Positions 5,513 through 6,423 of a stretch of DNA of 6,423 nt are shown here, piece by piece; within the stretch, counting starts at the first letter, position 1; each line of letters begins with the position of its first letter. The stretch lies in contig WJJW01000402.1 of the NCBI GenBank assembly GCA_014729455.1, positions 1 to 6,423 on the forward strand, read 5' to 3'. Under the pieces are notes generated by a model. The model worked only from the letters and a program-made list of their open reading frames with translations, did not search any database and was not told the DNA's origin. Both the position numbers and the translations under genes were made by a program. The stretch comes from Candidatus Eiseniibacteriota bacterium (GTDB taxonomy: Bacteria > Eisenbacteria > RBG-16-71-46 > CAIMUX01 > VGJL01).

Positions 5513-5788
5513 GTGATCGGGGGGATCGTGGGACTGTTTCTGGATCTCGCACCCGGCCTGGCCGCCGGGTTCCTCGGCGGCGCAGGCACCGTGCTGCTGG
5601 TCGCGGGAGTCCGTCCGGGCTGGCTCGGCCTGGCGCGACGCGTGGTGGTCGAGAAGGAGCTCGCAGAGATCCGCGAGGATCTCGTCGGCGAAATCGCCCG
5701 GGTCGATGCGTCGATCCGGCGGCGACCCGATCCGATCCGTTTGACCGGCCGGACGACACCGGCGGACGGGAGGAGGCGGGTTGCGTAG
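5513..5788 (+). CDS. Small membrane-anchored protein of unknown function downstream of fliA
   Basis: 91 aa, not recognised as a named family. The GTG start at 5513 lies 7 bases after the fliA stop, with GAGG (5504-5507) overlapping that stop. A second in-frame GTG at 5528, behind a G run, is a possible alternative start. Residues about 5-33 form one long or two short hydrophobic Gly/Ala/Leu-rich segments (GLFLDLAPGLAAGFLGG, then TVLLVAGV) with small-residue packing motifs. They are followed by Arg residues and a charged amphipathic helix (about 46-70, VEKELAEIREDLVGEIARV), then a basic Pro/Arg tail. The likely arrangement is a membrane anchor with a cytoplasmic helical tail. A small membrane protein right after the flagellar sigma gene recalls the position of swrB/ylxL after sigD in Bacillus; this is positional analogy only, not shown homology. 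Tight spacing suggests cotranscription with fliA. Confidence 0.72.
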   Translation: MIGGIVGLFLDLAPGLAAGFLGGAGTVLLVAGVRPGWLGLARRVVVEKELAEIREDLVGEIARVDASIRRRPDPIRLTGRTTPADGRRRVA

Positions 5789-5871
5789 CGGGTCGCCATC
5801 GGTACGCAGGAAGGGGCGGGAGTCGGGACGGGAACCGTTTGGTTGCGGTTTGACTCAGGAGGAGAACTAGG

Positions 5872-6423
5872 ATGGCTCGACGCAACGGCCAGGGGCCGAA
5901 GCAGCTTCAGGACGTGACCGAAAAGCTCAGGAAGGGCGAACAGCGGCTCTTGAAGCTCCTCGCGGAGGAGGGGCTGATCACGAACCGCGAAGGGGAACGG
6001 CTGCTCCGTCAGGTGACGCAGGCCGCGGCGCAGAAGCGGGCCAGCGAGGTCTTGACCGCGGCGCACACCGTGCACAACAAGATCATCCAGGTCCTGCGCC
6101 GGAGCAAGTCGTCCGGCGACGCCTGGGAGCGGACCGAACTGGAGGTGCTCTACGAGATCACCCGGCTCACGCAATGCTGCGACGACCGGGAGCGGCTGTT
6201 CGGACGTCTCCTGGAGCTGACGGAGCAGGCGATTCCGTTCGAGCACGCGACCCTCTTCCTCGTCGACCGCGAGGTCAAGGAGCTGTCGGTCGCCGCCAGC
6301 AAGGGCGAGATCGTCGATCTGATCGGCGGGGTGAAGTTCGACTTCGGGTTCGGATTCTCGAGCTGGGTCGCCAAGCAGAAGAAACCGATTCTCCTGACGG
6401 AGCTGAATCGTGGACGCCGGACG
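5872..6423 (+). CDS. GAF-domain signalling protein, N-terminal part (3' end outside window)
   Basis: The frame runs open from ATG 5872 to the window end (184 codons visible). AGGAGGAG (5857-5864), 7 bases before the ATG, is the strongest ribosome site in the window. Residues 10-80 are charged and helical (LAEEGLITNREGERLLRQ, 30-46; TAAHTVHNKIIQVLRRS, 62-78). From about 88 a GAF domain begins: LEVLYEITRLTQCCDDRERL, LTEQAIPFEHATLFLVDRE (116-134), LSVAASKGE (138-146), and the GFGFSSWVAKQKKPILL block (158-174) typical of GAF domains. GAF domains bind small ligands or act as dimerisation modules; the output domain (kinase, GGDEF, PP2C phosphatase or other) lies beyond the window. The 83-base gap from the previous gene leaves room for its own promoter, but none was recognised. 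A role in motility signalling is inferred only from location. Confidence 0.88.
   Translation, partial: MARRNGQGPKQLQDVTEKLRKGEQRLLKLLAEEGLITNREGERLLRQVTQAAAQKRASEVLTAAHTVHNKIIQVLRRSKSSGDAWERTELEVLYEITRLTQCCDDRERLFGRLLELTEQAIPFEHATLFLVDREVKELSVAASKGEIVDLIGGVKFDFGFGFSSWVAKQKKPILLTELNRGRRT

Noticed and set aside
5830..5846. Possible sigma-54 promoter before the GAF gene (GGGAACC with a downstream TTGC)
   Set aside because: GG and GC are 12 bases apart instead of 10 and the -24 element is poor.
5850..5855. TTGACT as a sigma-70 -35 box before the GAF gene
   Set aside because: A -10 box at normal spacing would fall on the start codon, and no TATAAT-like sequence is present.
3502..6246. Very long open frame on the minus strand (914 codons)
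   Set aside because: It runs antisense across flhG, fliA, the small membrane gene and the GAF gene, all with clear domains. Its predicted peptide is low-complexity Arg/Leu/Pro/Asp with no motif; long antisense frames are expected in GC-rich codon-biased DNA.

Overview
The window is GC-rich bacterial DNA, densely coded, with every supported gene on the + strand. It reads as part of a flagellar/chemotaxis regulatory locus of a flagellated, sigma-54-using bacterium. The mix of an NtrC-type activator, FlhG, FliA and a GAF sensor resembles Deltaproteobacteria or FCB-group candidate phyla, but the lineage cannot be fixed from this sequence. There are no tRNA, rRNA, CRISPR or transposon signals.

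Layout. (1) 1-2014: the 3' end of a sensor histidine kinase, then one base later a complete NtrC-family sigma-54 activator (receiver, AAA+, Fis-type HTH). (2) 2015-2215: a 201-bp intergenic region with a near-perfect sigma-54 promoter (TGGCACG-N4-TTGCA, 2156-2171). It drives a 96-aa protein that is essentially a free-standing sigma-70 region 4 domain (2216-2506), followed by a CheB-like protein whose receiver and esterase domains both look degenerate (2547-3542). (3) 3543-3786: a 244-bp intergenic region with a second sigma-54 promoter (3714-3729). Its core matches the first in 14 of 15 bases and it serves an FlhG/FleN-type ParA/MinD ATPase (3787-4680) and the flagellar sigma factor FliA (4726-5505). 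(4) A 91-aa membrane-anchored small protein follows (5513-5788), then the 5' part of a GAF-domain signalling protein (5872 to the window end).

How the genes may work together (inference). The kinase and activator would switch on sigma-54 holoenzyme at the two matched promoters. One output is FlhG plus FliA, which set flagellar number or placement and late flagellar transcription. The other is an unusual pair: a sigma region 4 look-alike and a predicted catalytically dead CheB-like protein. This pair is the most novel-looking part of the window. It could be a regulatory side branch that tunes FliA or chemotaxis, but nothing in the sequence proves a function.

Other sequence-level structure: GC-only hairpins lie directly before the starts of the CheB-like gene and fliA, dyads sit at enhancer-like distances upstream of both sigma-54 promoters, and the tetranucleotide GATC is strongly over-represented (about 130 sites by hand count).
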